Shown here one piece after another: positions 9,091 through 19,602 of a stretch of 64,000 nucleotides of DNA. Position 1 is the first letter of the stretch, and every line of letters starts with the position of its first letter. The notes under the pieces were generated by a model. It was not told the DNA's origin, did no database searches, and saw nothing but the letters and a program-made list of their open reading frames with translations. Both the position numbers and the translations under genes were made by a program. This DNA comes from Cupriavidus pauculus (GTDB lineage Bacteria > Pseudomonadota > Gammaproteobacteria > Burkholderiales > Burkholderiaceae), in contig NZ_CP033969.1 of the NCBI RefSeq assembly GCF_003854935.1, forward strand, positions 434,001 to 498,000, in the 5' to 3' direction.

Positions 9091-11856
9091 TCAGCCCCGG
9101 TCCGCCCGCGCCCCGTCGCCATCCGTGCCCAGCGCTTCGGGGCGGATCAGCTCCAGCCCGCGCGCCGCGTTGAAGCCGTGGATCTCCTTCACGTCCAGCT
9201 TGCGCATGAACATGATGGTCTCGGGCGTGATGACCTGCCCCGGCACCATGATCGGAAAGCCCGGCGGGTACGGGATGACGAACTTGGCCGATACCAGTTC
9301 CGGGCCGTCGGCGAGCCGCTGGTCGATGCGCGGGTCGTTCAGCCTGATGCATTCGCAGCATTCCGGCCGGTATGCCAGGTAGTACGCGCGACGCATGTCG
9401 CCCTCGGGCGTCTGGCTGCGCGGGTCCAGCCGCAGCGCGTCGTGGAAGCGGCTGAAGTTGGGCAGGTCCGGCACGTCCTCCACCAGCGCCTTGACGCGCG
9501 CGGCAAACGTGGCCCGCTCGCTCTCGCCGCCTTCCTCCAGCCTGCGGTCCAGGTTGCGCGAGATGTCGGCCAGCGCCTTGATCAGGTGCGCCAGGTCGCT
9601 GCGGGTGTTGTTGATGTTGATCTGCACCAGCACGCTGTTGCGCGACGTCTTGTTGATCTGGATGTCGTACTGCTCGGCCAGCAGCCCCTTGAACTGGGTG
9701 CCGTCGTAGCCGGCCGCGCCGCACAGCAGCGTGATGCGGGTGGGATCCAGGAAGAACTCGTCCTCGCGCACGGCCTGGGCGGTGTCCGCCAGCGTCTTGT
9801 CGGGCGCGGCGTAGTCGGCAAAGCCGGACAGCCGGTACTGCTCGGGGATCATCTCGGCCGGCGTGGCCGCGCGGAAATACTTCGAGATCAGCGGGTGCTC
9901 GTTGATCTCCTGGCGCAGCTCGATGGCAAGCTGCAGCGCGCGCTGCACCAGCTCGTAGCCCTCCAGCTCCATCTGGCGCCGCGCGAGGTCGATCGACGCG
10001 ATGATCTGCAGGTTCGGCGACGTCGACGTGTGCGTGAAGAACGCCTCCTTGAACGGCGCCTCCACCGTGTGGAAATCCTGGTCGGCCACGACGATGATCG
10101 ACCCCTGCCGCAGCGCCGACATCGACTTGTGGACGGACTCGGTCTGGTAGACCCGCACCCGCGTGCGCGCCGGGTCGGGCAGCAGTTCCATGTCCAGCAG
10201 GCGCGGGTCGTCGTCGGGGATGTCCTTGACCGTCTCGCGGTACGCCCCGTACCGGCTCTGGTAGGCCGGATCGGCCATCATCCGGCGCAGCTTGTAGGCG
10301 GCGCCCATGGCGGTGCGCATGCGCAGCAGCGGCGAGAACCGCGCGTAGCCGTACCAGGCTTCGTCCCACAGGAAGACCAGGTCCGGCTTGATGGCCAGGC
10401 ATTCCAGCATGGTGCGCCGCACGTTGGCGATGTGGCCGTCGAACGTGCAGTTGGTCAGCACCAGCATCCGGGCACGGTCGAGCTTGCCTTCGGCCTTCAG
10501 CGCCAGCAGCGCCTGCTTGATCGGCCGGATGGCCAGGCTGCCGTACATCGAGTACTGGGTCAGCGGGTAGGCGTCGATGTAGAGCGGCTGCGCGCCGGCC
10601 AGCACCACGCCGTAGTGGTGCGACTTGTGGCAGTCGCGGTCGATCAGCACGATGTCGCCGGGCATCAGCATCGCCTGGTGCACGATCTTGTTGGCGGTGG
10701 ACGTGCCGTTGGTGACAAAGAAGCTGCGGTCGCCACCAAACGCGCGGGCCGCCTTTTCCTGCGCGCGGCGGATGTTGCCGGTGGGCTCCAGCAGGCTGTC
10801 CAGGCCGCCCGTGGTGGCCGACGACTCCGCCAGGAACAGGTTGGCGCCGTAGAACTCGCCCATGTCGCGGATCCAGTTCGACTTGAAGATCGACTTGCCG
10901 CGCGCCACCGGCAGCGCGTGGAACGTGCCGATGGGCCGCTGGGCGTAGTGCTTCAGGTTGTCGAAGTACGGCGTCTCGTAGCGGTCCTTGACGCCTTCCT
11001 GGATGGCCAGGTGGATCTCCATCGGTTCCTCGGCGCCGTAGAAGATGCGGCGCAGCGGCGCGGCCTCGTCGGAGCCGGCCAGGTGGCCGACGTCGCGGTC
11101 CGTCGACAGGAAGACGTCCAGTTCCGGCCGCAGCCGGCGCAGCACGCGCGCCAGCGTGGCGCCGGTATCGCCGGTGCCCTGCCCCGTGCCCACCGGCGTG
11201 TTGCGCGTGATGATCTCGCGCAGCGCGGGCGTCGTGTTCGGCGACGCGAACGTGAAGCCGTCGACGATCAGCACCGACTGCAGGTTGTAGTTGAAGATCG
11301 CCGCCAGCAGCGCGTCCTCGAAGTTGCCCACCACCACGGTCTCGTAGACGAACGCGTCCTCGTCGCGGCGCAGCCGGCGGAACGACGCGCGCAGATCGCC
11401 CCACGTGGACGGCTCGCCGGCCGCCACGATCAGCAGCTCGAAGTACGGCTTGCGGCTCTGGCCCTTGCCGATCGACGGCGGCAGGAACTCGGGCAGCCGC
11501 GTCTCGCCCTCGTCCTCCACCAGCCACGCCTCGCGCTCGTCGCGGTAGCTGTTGGACAGCAACGCCGTGCTGATGCGCCGCACGAGCTTTTCCAGGCTGG
11601 CCCAGTCGCGCTGCGCCAGCCGCGCCTCCACCTGGCCGAACAGTTCCACGCCCGGATAGCCGTTGTACTGCTCCAGCGGCGCCAGCTCCTGGATCACCTC
11701 GCGGCATTGGGTGGCGCAAGACGCATCGTCCTGCGGCGCCGCGGCCAGCTGGCGCGCCAGCCGATGCAGCGTGCGCCACCGGTCGATGCGGCCTTCCGAC
11801 GCCGAAAGGAACTGGTGCAGGCCGCGCGGCCGGGACGGGTGCTCGAAACGTTCCAT
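9091..11856 (-). CDS. Orn/Lys/Arg decarboxylase-family PLP enzyme (long form)
   Basis: 921 residues, longer than the roughly 710-760 of E. coli SpeC, LdcI and AdiA. An N-terminal extension (about 1-130) and a wing-like receiver-type domain are followed by the PLP major domain: NGTSTANKIVHQAMLMPGD, DRDCHKSHHYGV, FLWDEAWYGYARFSP and the Schiff-base lysine in TESVHKSMSALRQG, near residue 577. The C-terminal domain ends with VPGQVITPETIMFMRKLDVKEIHGFNA (shown in parts). Fold-type I basic amino-acid decarboxylases consume a proton and release CO2. Whether the substrate is ornithine, lysine or arginine is not settled. It is divergent from asdA across 256 bp, which suits a shared acid-stress role. 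Confidence 0.86.
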   Translation of the reverse strand: MERFEHPSRPRGLHQFLSASEGRIDRWRTLHRLARQLAAAPQDDASCATQCREVIQELAPLEQYNGYPGVELFGQVEARLAQRDWASLEKLVRRISTALLSNSYRDEREAWLVEDEGETRLPEFLPPSIGKGQSRKPYFELLIVAAGEPSTWGDLRASFRRLRRDEDAFVYETVVVGNFEDALLAAIFNYNLQSVLIVDGFTFASPNTTPALREIITRNTPVGTGQGTGDTGATLARVLRRLRPELDVFLSTDRDVGHLAGSDEAAPLRRIFYGAEEPMEIHLAIQEGVKDRYETPYFDNLKHYAQRPIGTFHALPVARGKSIFKSNWIRDMGEFYGANLFLAESSATTGGLDSLLEPTGNIRRAQEKAARAFGGDRSFFVTNGTSTANKIVHQAMLMPGDIVLIDRDCHKSHHYGVVLAGAQPLYIDAYPLTQYSMYGSLAIRPIKQALLALKAEGKLDRARMLVLTNCTFDGHIANVRRTMLECLAIKPDLVFLWDEAWYGYARFSPLLRMRTAMGAAYKLRRMMADPAYQSRYGAYRETVKDIPDDDPRLLDMELLPDPARTRVRVYQTESVHKSMSALRQGSIIVVADQDFHTVEAPFKEAFFTHTSTSPNLQIIASIDLARRQMELEGYELVQRALQLAIELRQEINEHPLISKYFRAATPAEMIPEQYRLSGFADYAAPDKTLADTAQAVREDEFFLDPTRITLLCGAAGYDGTQFKGLLAEQYDIQINKTSRNSVLVQININNTRSDLAHLIKALADISRNLDRRLEEGGESERATFAARVKALVEDVPDLPNFSRFHDALRLDPRSQTPEGDMRRAYYLAYRPECCECIRLNDPRIDQRLADGPELVSAKFVIPYPPGFPIMVPGQVITPETIMFMRKLDVKEIHGFNAARGLELIRPEALGTDGDGARADRG

Positions 11857-12031
11857 GATTCGCCTCCACAGGCAAGGGACCGGCCTGGGCCGGCGTCCAT
11901 CCCATCAATGTTGGACATCCACGCGCCGCTGCCATTGGACCTTGGTCCCCGTGCACCGCAGCAATGGCACGTAATGCCCCGTGTTAGGGCTTTGGGCCAA
12001 TTGAGCGCGTGCCAATCGCCGACTAGCTTGA

Positions 12032-13765
<1,734 letters not shown>

Positions 13766-13838
13766 CGCGCGGACGGCCCGCGCCCTGCTGCCCCTTTCGC
13801 TCCCGCACAACACGGCTCGAACACCCGGAGGGAAGACC

Positions 13839-15530
13839 ATGACCTGGTTCGTCGACACGCTGAAGGCCTATCCGGAGATCGCCATCTTCCTGGCGCTCGG
13901 CATCGGATACTGGGTGGGCGGCAAGAGCTTCAAGGGGTTCAGCCTGGGCGCGGTGACGTCGACGCTGCTGGTGGCCATCGTCATCGGCATCCTGGGCGTC
14001 AAGATCTCGGCCAACGTGAAGTCGGTCTTCTTCCTGATGTTCCTGTTCGCCGTGGGGTACGGGGTGGGACCGCAGTTCGTGCGCGGCATCGCCAAGGACG
14101 GCGTGCCGCAGGCCATCTTCGCGGCGATCATGGCGGTGTTCTCGCTGGGCGCGGCCGTGGCGGCGGCGATGATCGCCGGCTACGACCTTGGGTCGGCGGC
14201 CGGGCTGTTTGCCGGCTCGCAGACCATCTCGGCGTCGATGGGGCTGGCCACCGACGCCATCAACCGTCTCGGCCGCTCGCCCGAGGAAACCAAGGTGCTG
14301 CTGGACGGCATGCCCATTGCCTACGCCGTGACGTACATCTTCGGCACGGTCGGGTCGGCCATCATCCTGGCGCAGATCGGGCCCAAGCTGCTCGGCATCG
14401 ACCTGGTGGGCGCCTGCCGCGAGTACGAGGCGATGCTTGGCGCCGGCACGTCGAGCGCCAGCGGCGCCACCGAGTGGCACGACTTCGAGGTGCGCGCCTA
14501 TGCCGTGGCGCCGGAAAGCGTGTTCATCGGCCGGACGGTGGCCGAGCTTGAAGCCGGCACGCGCGAAGGCGTGCGGGCGTTCATCGAGCGGATTCGCCGC
14601 GACGGCAAGATCATCGAGGTGGACCAGAACACCGTGATCGAGGCCAACGACGTGGTGGCCATCGGCGGCAAGCGCGACCAGATGATCCTGCGGCTGGGCC
14701 CGAGCGGGCGCGAGGTGGAAGACGCCGAACTGCTGAACATGCCGACCGAAGGCGTGGACATCTACATCACCAGCAAGGAGGTGGACGACAAGCCGCTGGA
14801 GGCGCTGGCGCGCTGGCCCGGCGCGCGCGGCGTGTTCCTGAAGAAGATCAAGCGCGGCCCGACCGAGACGGTCATCCCCGTGCTGCCGAAGACGCGGCTG
14901 TACCGTGGCGACGTCATCACGGTGGTGGGCCGCACGCAGGACATCAACGCCGCCGCGCGGCAGCTCGGCTACGTGGACCGGCCAACCACGGTCACCGACG
15001 TGGCGTTCGTGGCGCTGGCGATCACGGTGGGCGCGCTGATCGGCGCCATCGTCATCAACGTGGCGGGCATCCCGATCACGATCTCCACGGCCGGCGGCTC
15101 GCTGATCGCCGGCATCGTGTTCGGCTGGTTCCGCGCCATCCACCCGACGTTCGGCCGCATTCCCGAGCCGACGCTCTGGTTCATGAACTCGGTGGGGCTG
15201 AACGTGTTCATCGCCGTCGTGGGCATCTCGGCCGGGCCGGGGTTCATCGCCGGGCTGCAGAAGCTGGGCATCAGCCTGTTCCTGTGGGGCATCTTCGCCA
15301 CCACGGTGCCGCTGATCCTGGGCATGTTCCTGGCCAAGTACGTGTTCCGCTTCCACCCGGCGCTGATCCTGGGCATCTGCGCCGGCTCCCGCACCACCAC
15401 GGCGGCCCTGGGCATGGTCTGCGAGGCCGCCAGGAGCCAGGTGCCGGGGCTGGGCTATACGGTGACCTACGCGGTCGGCAACACGCTGCTGACGATCTGG
15501 GGGATGGTGGTCATCATGATCCTGTCTTGA
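13839..15530 (+). CDS. aspT: Aspartate:alanine antiporter AspT
   Basis: 563 residues. Two blocks of membrane helices, about 10-190 and 385-560, flank a soluble middle with TrkA-C (RCK-C) domains ([47 protein letters not shown]). This is the AAEx topology. AspT exchanges external aspartate for the alanine made by AsdA. The exchange moves net negative charge inward, and with proton consumption by the decarboxylase it generates a proton-motive force. The pairing with asdA strongly supports the assignment. The [11 protein letters not shown] and [11 protein letters not shown] motifs are typical. Confidence 0.93.
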   Translation: MTWFVDTLKAYPEIAIFLALGIGYWVGGKSFKGFSLGAVTSTLLVAIVIGILGVKISANVKSVFFLMFLFAVGYGVGPQFVRGIAKDGVPQAIFAAIMAVFSLGAAVAAAMIAGYDLGSAAGLFAGSQTISASMGLATDAINRLGRSPEETKVLLDGMPIAYAVTYIFGTVGSAIILAQIGPKLLGIDLVGACREYEAMLGAGTSSASGATEWHDFEVRAYAVAPESVFIGRTVAELEAGTREGVRAFIERIRRDGKIIEVDQNTVIEANDVVAIGGKRDQMILRLGPSGREVEDAELLNMPTEGVDIYITSKEVDDKPLEALARWPGARGVFLKKIKRGPTETVIPVLPKTRLYRGDVITVVGRTQDINAAARQLGYVDRPTTVTDVAFVALAITVGALIGAIVINVAGIPITISTAGGSLIAGIVFGWFRAIHPTFGRIPEPTLWFMNSVGLNVFIAVVGISAGPGFIAGLQKLGISLFLWGIFATTVPLILGMFLAKYVFRFHPALILGICAGSRTTTAALGMVCEAARSQVPGLGYTVTYAVGNTLLTIWGMVVIMILS

Positions 15531-15539
15531 CGGCGCGGC

Positions 15540-16604
15540 ATGCGGCTGCACTACCTGCTGGTCTTCGTCCCGATCGCCATCGCGGCCGAGCTGCTCGCGC
15601 CGCACCAGCACCTGGCCATCTTCGTCGTCTCGGCCGTGGCCATCCTGCCGCTGGCGCAGCAGATGGGCCGGGCCACGGAGGCGCTGGCCGAGCACCTGGG
15701 CGAAGCCGTGGGCGGCCTGCTGAACGCGACGTTCGGCAACGCGGCCGAGCTGATCATCGCGCTGGTGGCGTTGCGCGCCGGGCTGCACGAGGTGGTGGAG
15801 GCGTCGATCGTCGGGTCCATCGTCGGCAACCTGCTGCTGGTGTTTGGCGCGGCGATGCTGGCCGGCGGCACGCGCTACCACGAGCAGCAGTTCAACCCGC
15901 GCGGGGCGCGCTCGCAGGCGACCATGCTGATCCTGTCGGCCATCGCGCTGATCCTGCCCGCGGCGTTCGAGACCGTCGGCGGTACATCGGCCACGCTGAA
16001 CTGGCTCAGCGTTTATCTCTCCGTGGCGCTGCTTCTGGTCTACGCGCTGTACCTGGTGTTCTCGCTGGCCACGCACCCGGACCTGTTTCGTGGCGTCCGC
16101 CCGGCCGACACGGGAGACGCGCCGGCGGCCCCGGCCCACGCCTCCATCCCGCGCGCCGTGGCGATACTGGTAGTTGCCACCGCCGGCACGGCCTGGATGA
16201 GCGAGATCCTTGTGGGATCGATCACGCCGATGATGGCGCGGTACGGGCTCAGCACGATCTTCGTCGGCGCGTTCGTGGTGGCCATCCTCGGCAACGCCGC
16301 CGAGCACGCCACGGCCATTACCGCGGCGATGAACAACCGCATGGACCTGTCCTTCTCCATCGCCGTCGGCTCCAGCGTGCAGGTGGCGCTGTTCGTCGCC
16401 CCGGTCCTGGTACTGGCCAGCCTGTTCATCGGCCCCGTGCCGATGGACCTGGCGTTCCGGCCGGCGCTGGTGCTGGTGGTGATCCTGGCCGTGGTTGTCA
16501 CGGCCCAGATGGCCAGCGACGGGTATGCCGACTGGTTCAAGGGCATGCAACTGCTGGTCGTCTATTTCACGCTGGCGCTGACATTCTTCTTCCTGCCTGC
16601 GTAA
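15540..16604 (+). CDS. Calcium/proton antiporter (CaCA family, Cax/ChaA type)
   Basis: 354 residues, about 11 membrane helices. The two alpha repeats carry the cation-binding signatures LLNATFGNAAELIIALVAL and GNAAEHATAITAAMNN, each with the essential GNxxE core. It starts 10 bp after aspT and probably shares that transcript. It exports Ca2+ (possibly Na+ or K+) at the expense of the proton gradient. Its link to aspartate decarboxylation may be pH homeostasis; this is inference. Confidence 0.92.
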   Translation: MRLHYLLVFVPIAIAAELLAPHQHLAIFVVSAVAILPLAQQMGRATEALAEHLGEAVGGLLNATFGNAAELIIALVALRAGLHEVVEASIVGSIVGNLLLVFGAAMLAGGTRYHEQQFNPRGARSQATMLILSAIALILPAAFETVGGTSATLNWLSVYLSVALLLVYALYLVFSLATHPDLFRGVRPADTGDAPAAPAHASIPRAVAILVVATAGTAWMSEILVGSITPMMARYGLSTIFVGAFVVAILGNAAEHATAITAAMNNRMDLSFSIAVGSSVQVALFVAPVLVLASLFIGPVPMDLAFRPALVLVVILAVVVTAQMASDGYADWFKGMQLLVVYFTLALTFFFLPA

Positions 16605-16644
16605 GTTTCGGAAGTTGCGTCCCGGCACGGGACACATTTCCGCC

Positions 16645-16687
16645 TTGCCTAGTTTCCATATTTCGACTACATTCGAATAATGGAAAC
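16645..16687 (+). promoter_or_regulatory. arsR promoter and overlapping ArsR operator
   Basis: A -35 TTGCCT (16645-16650) and a -10 TACATT (16668-16673) are spaced by 17 bp, placing the start site near 16680, which is the A of the arsR ATG. A palindrome at 16652-16687 (outer arms GTTTCCAT and ATGGAAAC, inner arms TTCGA and TCGAA, 13 of 15 positions paired) spans the -10 and the start codon. ArsR family repressors bind such sites and release on As(III). Confidence 0.65.
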
Positions 16688-17009
16688 TACTCAAGCCATC
16701 GAAGCGCTCGCCGCGCTGGCCCATGCCGCCCGGCTGGCCGTTTTCCGTCTGCTGGTCCAGGCCGGCCCCGACGGGCTGCCGGCCGGCCGCATTGCCGAGT
16801 TGATGGAGATGCCGGCCTCGTCGCTATCGTTCCACCTCAAGGAATTGCACCGCGCGGGCCTGCTGGCCAGCCGCCAGGAAGGCCGCTCCATCGTCTACAT
16901 GGCCCGCTTCGAAACCATGAATGCCCTGCTGGGCTACCTCACCGAGAACTGCTGCGGCGGCGCGCCGTGTTCGCCGGTGTCCGCCTGCTCCGCCGCCACG
17001 GAGTCCTGA
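16680..17009 (+). CDS. arsR: ArsR-family arsenic-responsive repressor
   Basis: 109 residues with a winged HTH (AGRIAELMEMPASSLSFHLK, then ELHRAGLLASRQEGR). As(III) ligands are not in the DNA-binding helix as in E. coli ArsR. Instead a C-terminal cluster C91-C92-x4-C97, with a further C103, matches the AfArsR type of Acidithiobacillus (C95, C96, C102). There is no SD and the predicted transcript begins at the ATG, so it may be leaderless. The gene heads arsR-arsI-arsC. Confidence 0.88.
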   Translation: METTQAIEALAALAHAARLAVFRLLVQAGPDGLPAGRIAELMEMPASSLSFHLKELHRAGLLASRQEGRSIVYMARFETMNALLGYLTENCCGGAPCSPVSACSAATES

Positions 17010-17012
17010 ACC

Positions 17013-17510
17013 ATGAAGCGCTTTCACGTCCACGTCAGCGTGGCCGACCTGTCGGCCAGCATCCGCTACTACTCGGCCCTGTTCGACGCCGAACCCACCG
17101 TCGTGCGCGACGACTATGCCAAGTGGGCGCTCGACGACCCGCGCGTGAACTTCGCGATCTCGAATCGCACCGACCAGCCCGGCGTGGACCACCTGGGCAT
17201 CCAGGTGGAAACGGCCGACGAACTGGCGGCAATGCAGGCGCGGCTGGCCAGCGCCGACCTGCCGACGCAGACGCAGTCCGAGACCAACTGCTGCTACGCC
17301 CGATCGAGCAAGCACTGGTCGGTGGACCCCACCGGCATCGCGTGGGAATCGTTCCAGACGCTCGGCGACGCGCCCACCTACGGCGAATCGCGCGACCGCG
17401 GCGCCGAGGCATCGGCCTGCTGCGTGCCCCGTCAGTTCGACGCCGTGCCGCAGCCGGCCTCCCCGGCCACCCCGGCCCGTGGCTGCACGCCGGCCTCCGG
17501 CTGCTGCTGA
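17013..17510 (+). CDS. arsI: ArsI/CadI-family dioxygenase (organoarsenical C-As lyase)
   Basis: 165 residues of the vicinal oxygen chelate fold. Candidate Fe(II) ligands are His5 or His7 (KRFHVHVSV), His60 (VDHLGIQ) and Glu112 (AWESF). The substrate cysteine pair is NCCY, Cys93-Cys94, as in characterised ArsI (Cys96-Cys97). The tail adds CC at 136-137 and GCC at the end, probably As(III) or metal binding. ArsI cleaves trivalent methylarsenicals to arsenite; CadI homologues are cadmium-induced, so metal specificity is not certain. It starts 3 bp after arsR. Confidence 0.87.
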   Translation: MKRFHVHVSVADLSASIRYYSALFDAEPTVVRDDYAKWALDDPRVNFAISNRTDQPGVDHLGIQVETADELAAMQARLASADLPTQTQSETNCCYARSSKHWSVDPTGIAWESFQTLGDAPTYGESRDRGAEASACCVPRQFDAVPQPASPATPARGCTPASGCC

Positions 17511-17548
17511 TCCCCGGCCCGCCCCCTCAACCGCATCCCGAGGCAGCC

Positions 17549-18064
17549 ATGTCCGACAACAAGACGTACAACGTGCTGGTGCTCTGCACCGGCAACTCCG
17601 CCCGCAGCGTGATGGCCGAGGCGCTGTTCAACGTGCTGGGCAAGGGCCGCTTCCGGGCCTACAGCGGCGGCAGCCAGCCGACCGGCCGGGTCCATCCGAT
17701 GGCGGTCGACCTGTGCCGGTCCATCGGCTACGACACCGCGAACCTGCGCAGCAAGGGCTGGGACGAGTTCGCCCAGCCCGGCGCGCCGCAGATGGACTTC
17801 GTCATCACGGTCTGCGACCAGGCCGCCGGCGAGACCTGTCCGATCTGGCCCGGCACGCCGATGACCGCGCACTGGGGCTTCATGGACCCGGCCGCGATCC
17901 AGGGCTCCGACGACGAGAAGCGCAAGGTCTTCGACCAGGTCTTCCGCCAGATCCTGAACCGCGTCACGCTGTTCGTGAACCTGCCCCTGCACGTGCTGGA
18001 CCGCAACGCCATCCACCGCGAGATGCGGGCCATCGGCGCACAGCCGCCGGCGGCGGGCGCGTGA
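17549..18064 (+). CDS. arsC: Arsenate reductase, low-molecular-weight phosphatase type
   Basis: 171 residues from the ATG at 17549 (MSDNKTYNVLVLCTGNSARS). The P-loop CTGNSAR (Cys13 to Arg19) is the catalytic CX5R; Cys89 and Cys97 (TVCDQAAGETCPIWPG) are the likely redox shuttle; Asp113-Pro is the general acid. It reduces As(V) to As(III). No ArsB or Acr3 pump is encoded next to it, so the arsenite must leave by another route. The gene ends at a strong terminator that closes the operon. Confidence 0.88.
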   Translation: MSDNKTYNVLVLCTGNSARSVMAEALFNVLGKGRFRAYSGGSQPTGRVHPMAVDLCRSIGYDTANLRSKGWDEFAQPGAPQMDFVITVCDQAAGETCPIWPGTPMTAHWGFMDPAAIQGSDDEKRKVFDQVFRQILNRVTLFVNLPLHVLDRNAIHREMRAIGAQPPAAGA

Positions 18065-18077
18065 GCCTGCCGCAATA

Positions 18078-18108
18078 AAAAAACCCCGCGAATCGCGGGG
18101 TTCTTGTC
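18078..18108 (+). terminator. Rho-independent terminator after arsC
   Basis: AACCCCGCG-AAT-CGCGGGGTT hairpin (18082-18102), A-rich before and T-rich after. Confidence 0.9.
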
Positions 18109-18412
18109 TTTTCGTGGGGGCCGGGGCCGCTTCAGAACGGTTCTGTTACGTCACAGCGTAAACATTGCCCGCAAGCCGGCACGGGGCGCTGGGTTCGGGG
18201 CGAGGCGGCCCGGTAGCCGTAAAGATTCGGGCGATTCAGACAGTTCGGCCGTCGACGGGCCGGGGTCGATGCGCAGGGTGCGCGGGTGTGCAGCTATTGT
18301 GCGCCGTGCGGGGGCGCATGTGCCGGGCGAATGCTCGGTATTTTGGGGTAGCTTTCGGGGGTGACGGCGTCGATGGCAGAATAACCCGGTCCATACGACA
18401 AAGGTTTCGCCC
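18109..18412. other. Island left flank and element end, no gene
   Basis: No credible coding region. It contains the proposed left inverted repeat at 18157-18169. Directly outside it, TGTTACG-TCACAG-CGTAAACA has recombination-site shape: two inverted arms around a 6-bp spacer. The remainder probably carries the promoter of the HEPN gene, whose SD (AAAGG) lies nine bases before its ATG. Confidence 0.5.
18157..18169 (+). repeat. Left 13-bp terminal inverted repeat
   Basis: CGTAAACATTGCC, identical to the complement of 24437-24449. Confidence 0.65.
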
Positions 18413-19084
18413 ATGCCCGCTCCCGCCGAAGCCACCGTTCTCCCCTCTGCGCGAGAACAACTTCATCTCGCCCTTGGCATCTGGATGCGCGAGCTCGATG
18501 CCTACCCCGGCTGGAAGGCGTGGCGCAAGGGCAGATTAGCCATCACGCTCTATGACGAGCACATCCCCCGCACTGGGGATCCGAACCGCCCCAGCGAGTT
18601 CGTATTTTCCCCGGAGATCGACCGGCAGCACGACCTGGTCACCCAGTACTTCGGCATCGAGCAGGCGGTGTTTGCCCTGCGCGACTGCGAGTACTACTTC
18701 CGCCGCTTCCCCTTTCGCGGCCTGCCGGTCCACAAGCACACGCACCTGACCTACATGTGCGAGATGTTCTTCAACCGGTTCTATGAACTCAAGGAACGCA
18801 TCAAGCGGTACCTCAATGCGCTCGCCAAGCTCGCGCCCAAGCATCGCATCGAGATCGGACCATTTATAAAGCGCTTCGAGAAGGAGTTCGATCAGGAGCT
18901 GCGCGAGCGCAACGGGGTGCACCATCACGGCCGCTTCGAGGATCTCGCAATTGATCGCATCTTCGTATCGCACGCAGTCGCCGAGCAGCACGATGCCTGG
19001 GCCATGGAATCCGAACGCTACTATCGCCAAGCCGTACGCGAGTGGGCCGAGCGCGTGCGCAGGCGATCGGCCAAGGCGGAGTAG
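18413..19084 (+). CDS. HEPN-like protein, candidate RNase or defence effector
   Basis: 223 residues, mostly charged helices, no signal peptide or membrane segment. Near the C-terminus RERNGVHHHGRF holds R166-N167-xxx-H171, the RNxxxH catalytic signature of HEPN ribonucleases (as in the Cthe_2314-like family). It is preceded by a long helix pair (MCEMFFNRFYELKERIKRY) typical of HEPN bundles. HEPN proteins act as RNases in toxin-antitoxin, abortive-infection and CRISPR systems. No antitoxin gene is adjacent. It is convergent with the recombinase operon and lies inside the proposed element, so it looks like cargo. The domain call rests on one motif and helical context. Confidence 0.6.
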   Translation: MPAPAEATVLPSAREQLHLALGIWMRELDAYPGWKAWRKGRLAITLYDEHIPRTGDPNRPSEFVFSPEIDRQHDLVTQYFGIEQAVFALRDCEYYFRRFPFRGLPVHKHTHLTYMCEMFFNRFYELKERIKRYLNALAKLAPKHRIEIGPFIKRFEKEFDQELRERNGVHHHGRFEDLAIDRIFVSHAVAEQHDAWAMESERYYRQAVREWAERVRRRSAKAE

Positions 19085-19179
19085 TTCGTCGACGCGGTCG
19101 CGCAGGTGACACTCGATGTCTGCGGCTTTCTCAAGATTGCAACGCCGATCACTGAGACACCCGAGCCCGCTAAATCTGC

Positions 19180-19602
19180 CTAGGCTTTCCGATTCAAGGG
19201 ATCCAATGGGCGATCCAATTCCTCGATACTGAGCCCGCGTTGCAGACATTGATTGGCAATGCGTTGCCAGCGCCGTAGCCATTGCGCTTCAATGTTCTCG
19301 TACCATCGAATCTTGGCGCGCAGGCTCTCCACCGTTTGATCAAGGTATGCGATCTCGTCGCGAATCGCTCGAGACCTGGACTTTCGGCTTCCGTCCGCCA
19401 GCGCACGCTTGGCTTCCTGGTAGGCATGCACGATCTCTGGATGGCGGCTGAGTGCCTGGCGGGTATATCCGGAGAAGGCTTCGACACGCCCCCATGTCAA
19501 CCGCGTTCCCATTTCCCTGCCCTGCCAGCGCTCAAGCTCGGCGATGATACCGGCCTTCCTATGCTCACTTATCTTTGCGCTCGCTCGGATGCTTGTCGGC
19601 AT
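19180..19602 (-). CDS. Small accessory protein of the recombinase operon
   Basis: 140 residues, basic. An N-terminal half with HTH character (TWGRVEAFSGYTRQALSRHP, then EIVHAYQEAKRAL) is followed by a coiled-coil-like helix (LDQTVESLRAKIRWYENIEAQ shown in part). It overlaps the upstream recombinase by 38 bp with SD GAGGAG, so it is translationally coupled and last in the operon. Size and position match TnpC of Tn554, which helps recombination, and small third proteins of other recombinase trios. I infer a recombination directionality or DNA-binding role; homology is not shown. Confidence 0.65.
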   Translation of the reverse strand: MPTSIRASAKISEHRKAGIIAELERWQGREMGTRLTWGRVEAFSGYTRQALSRHPEIVHAYQEAKRALADGSRKSRSRAIRDEIAYLDQTVESLRAKIRWYENIEAQWLRRWQRIANQCLQRGLSIEELDRPLDPLNRKA

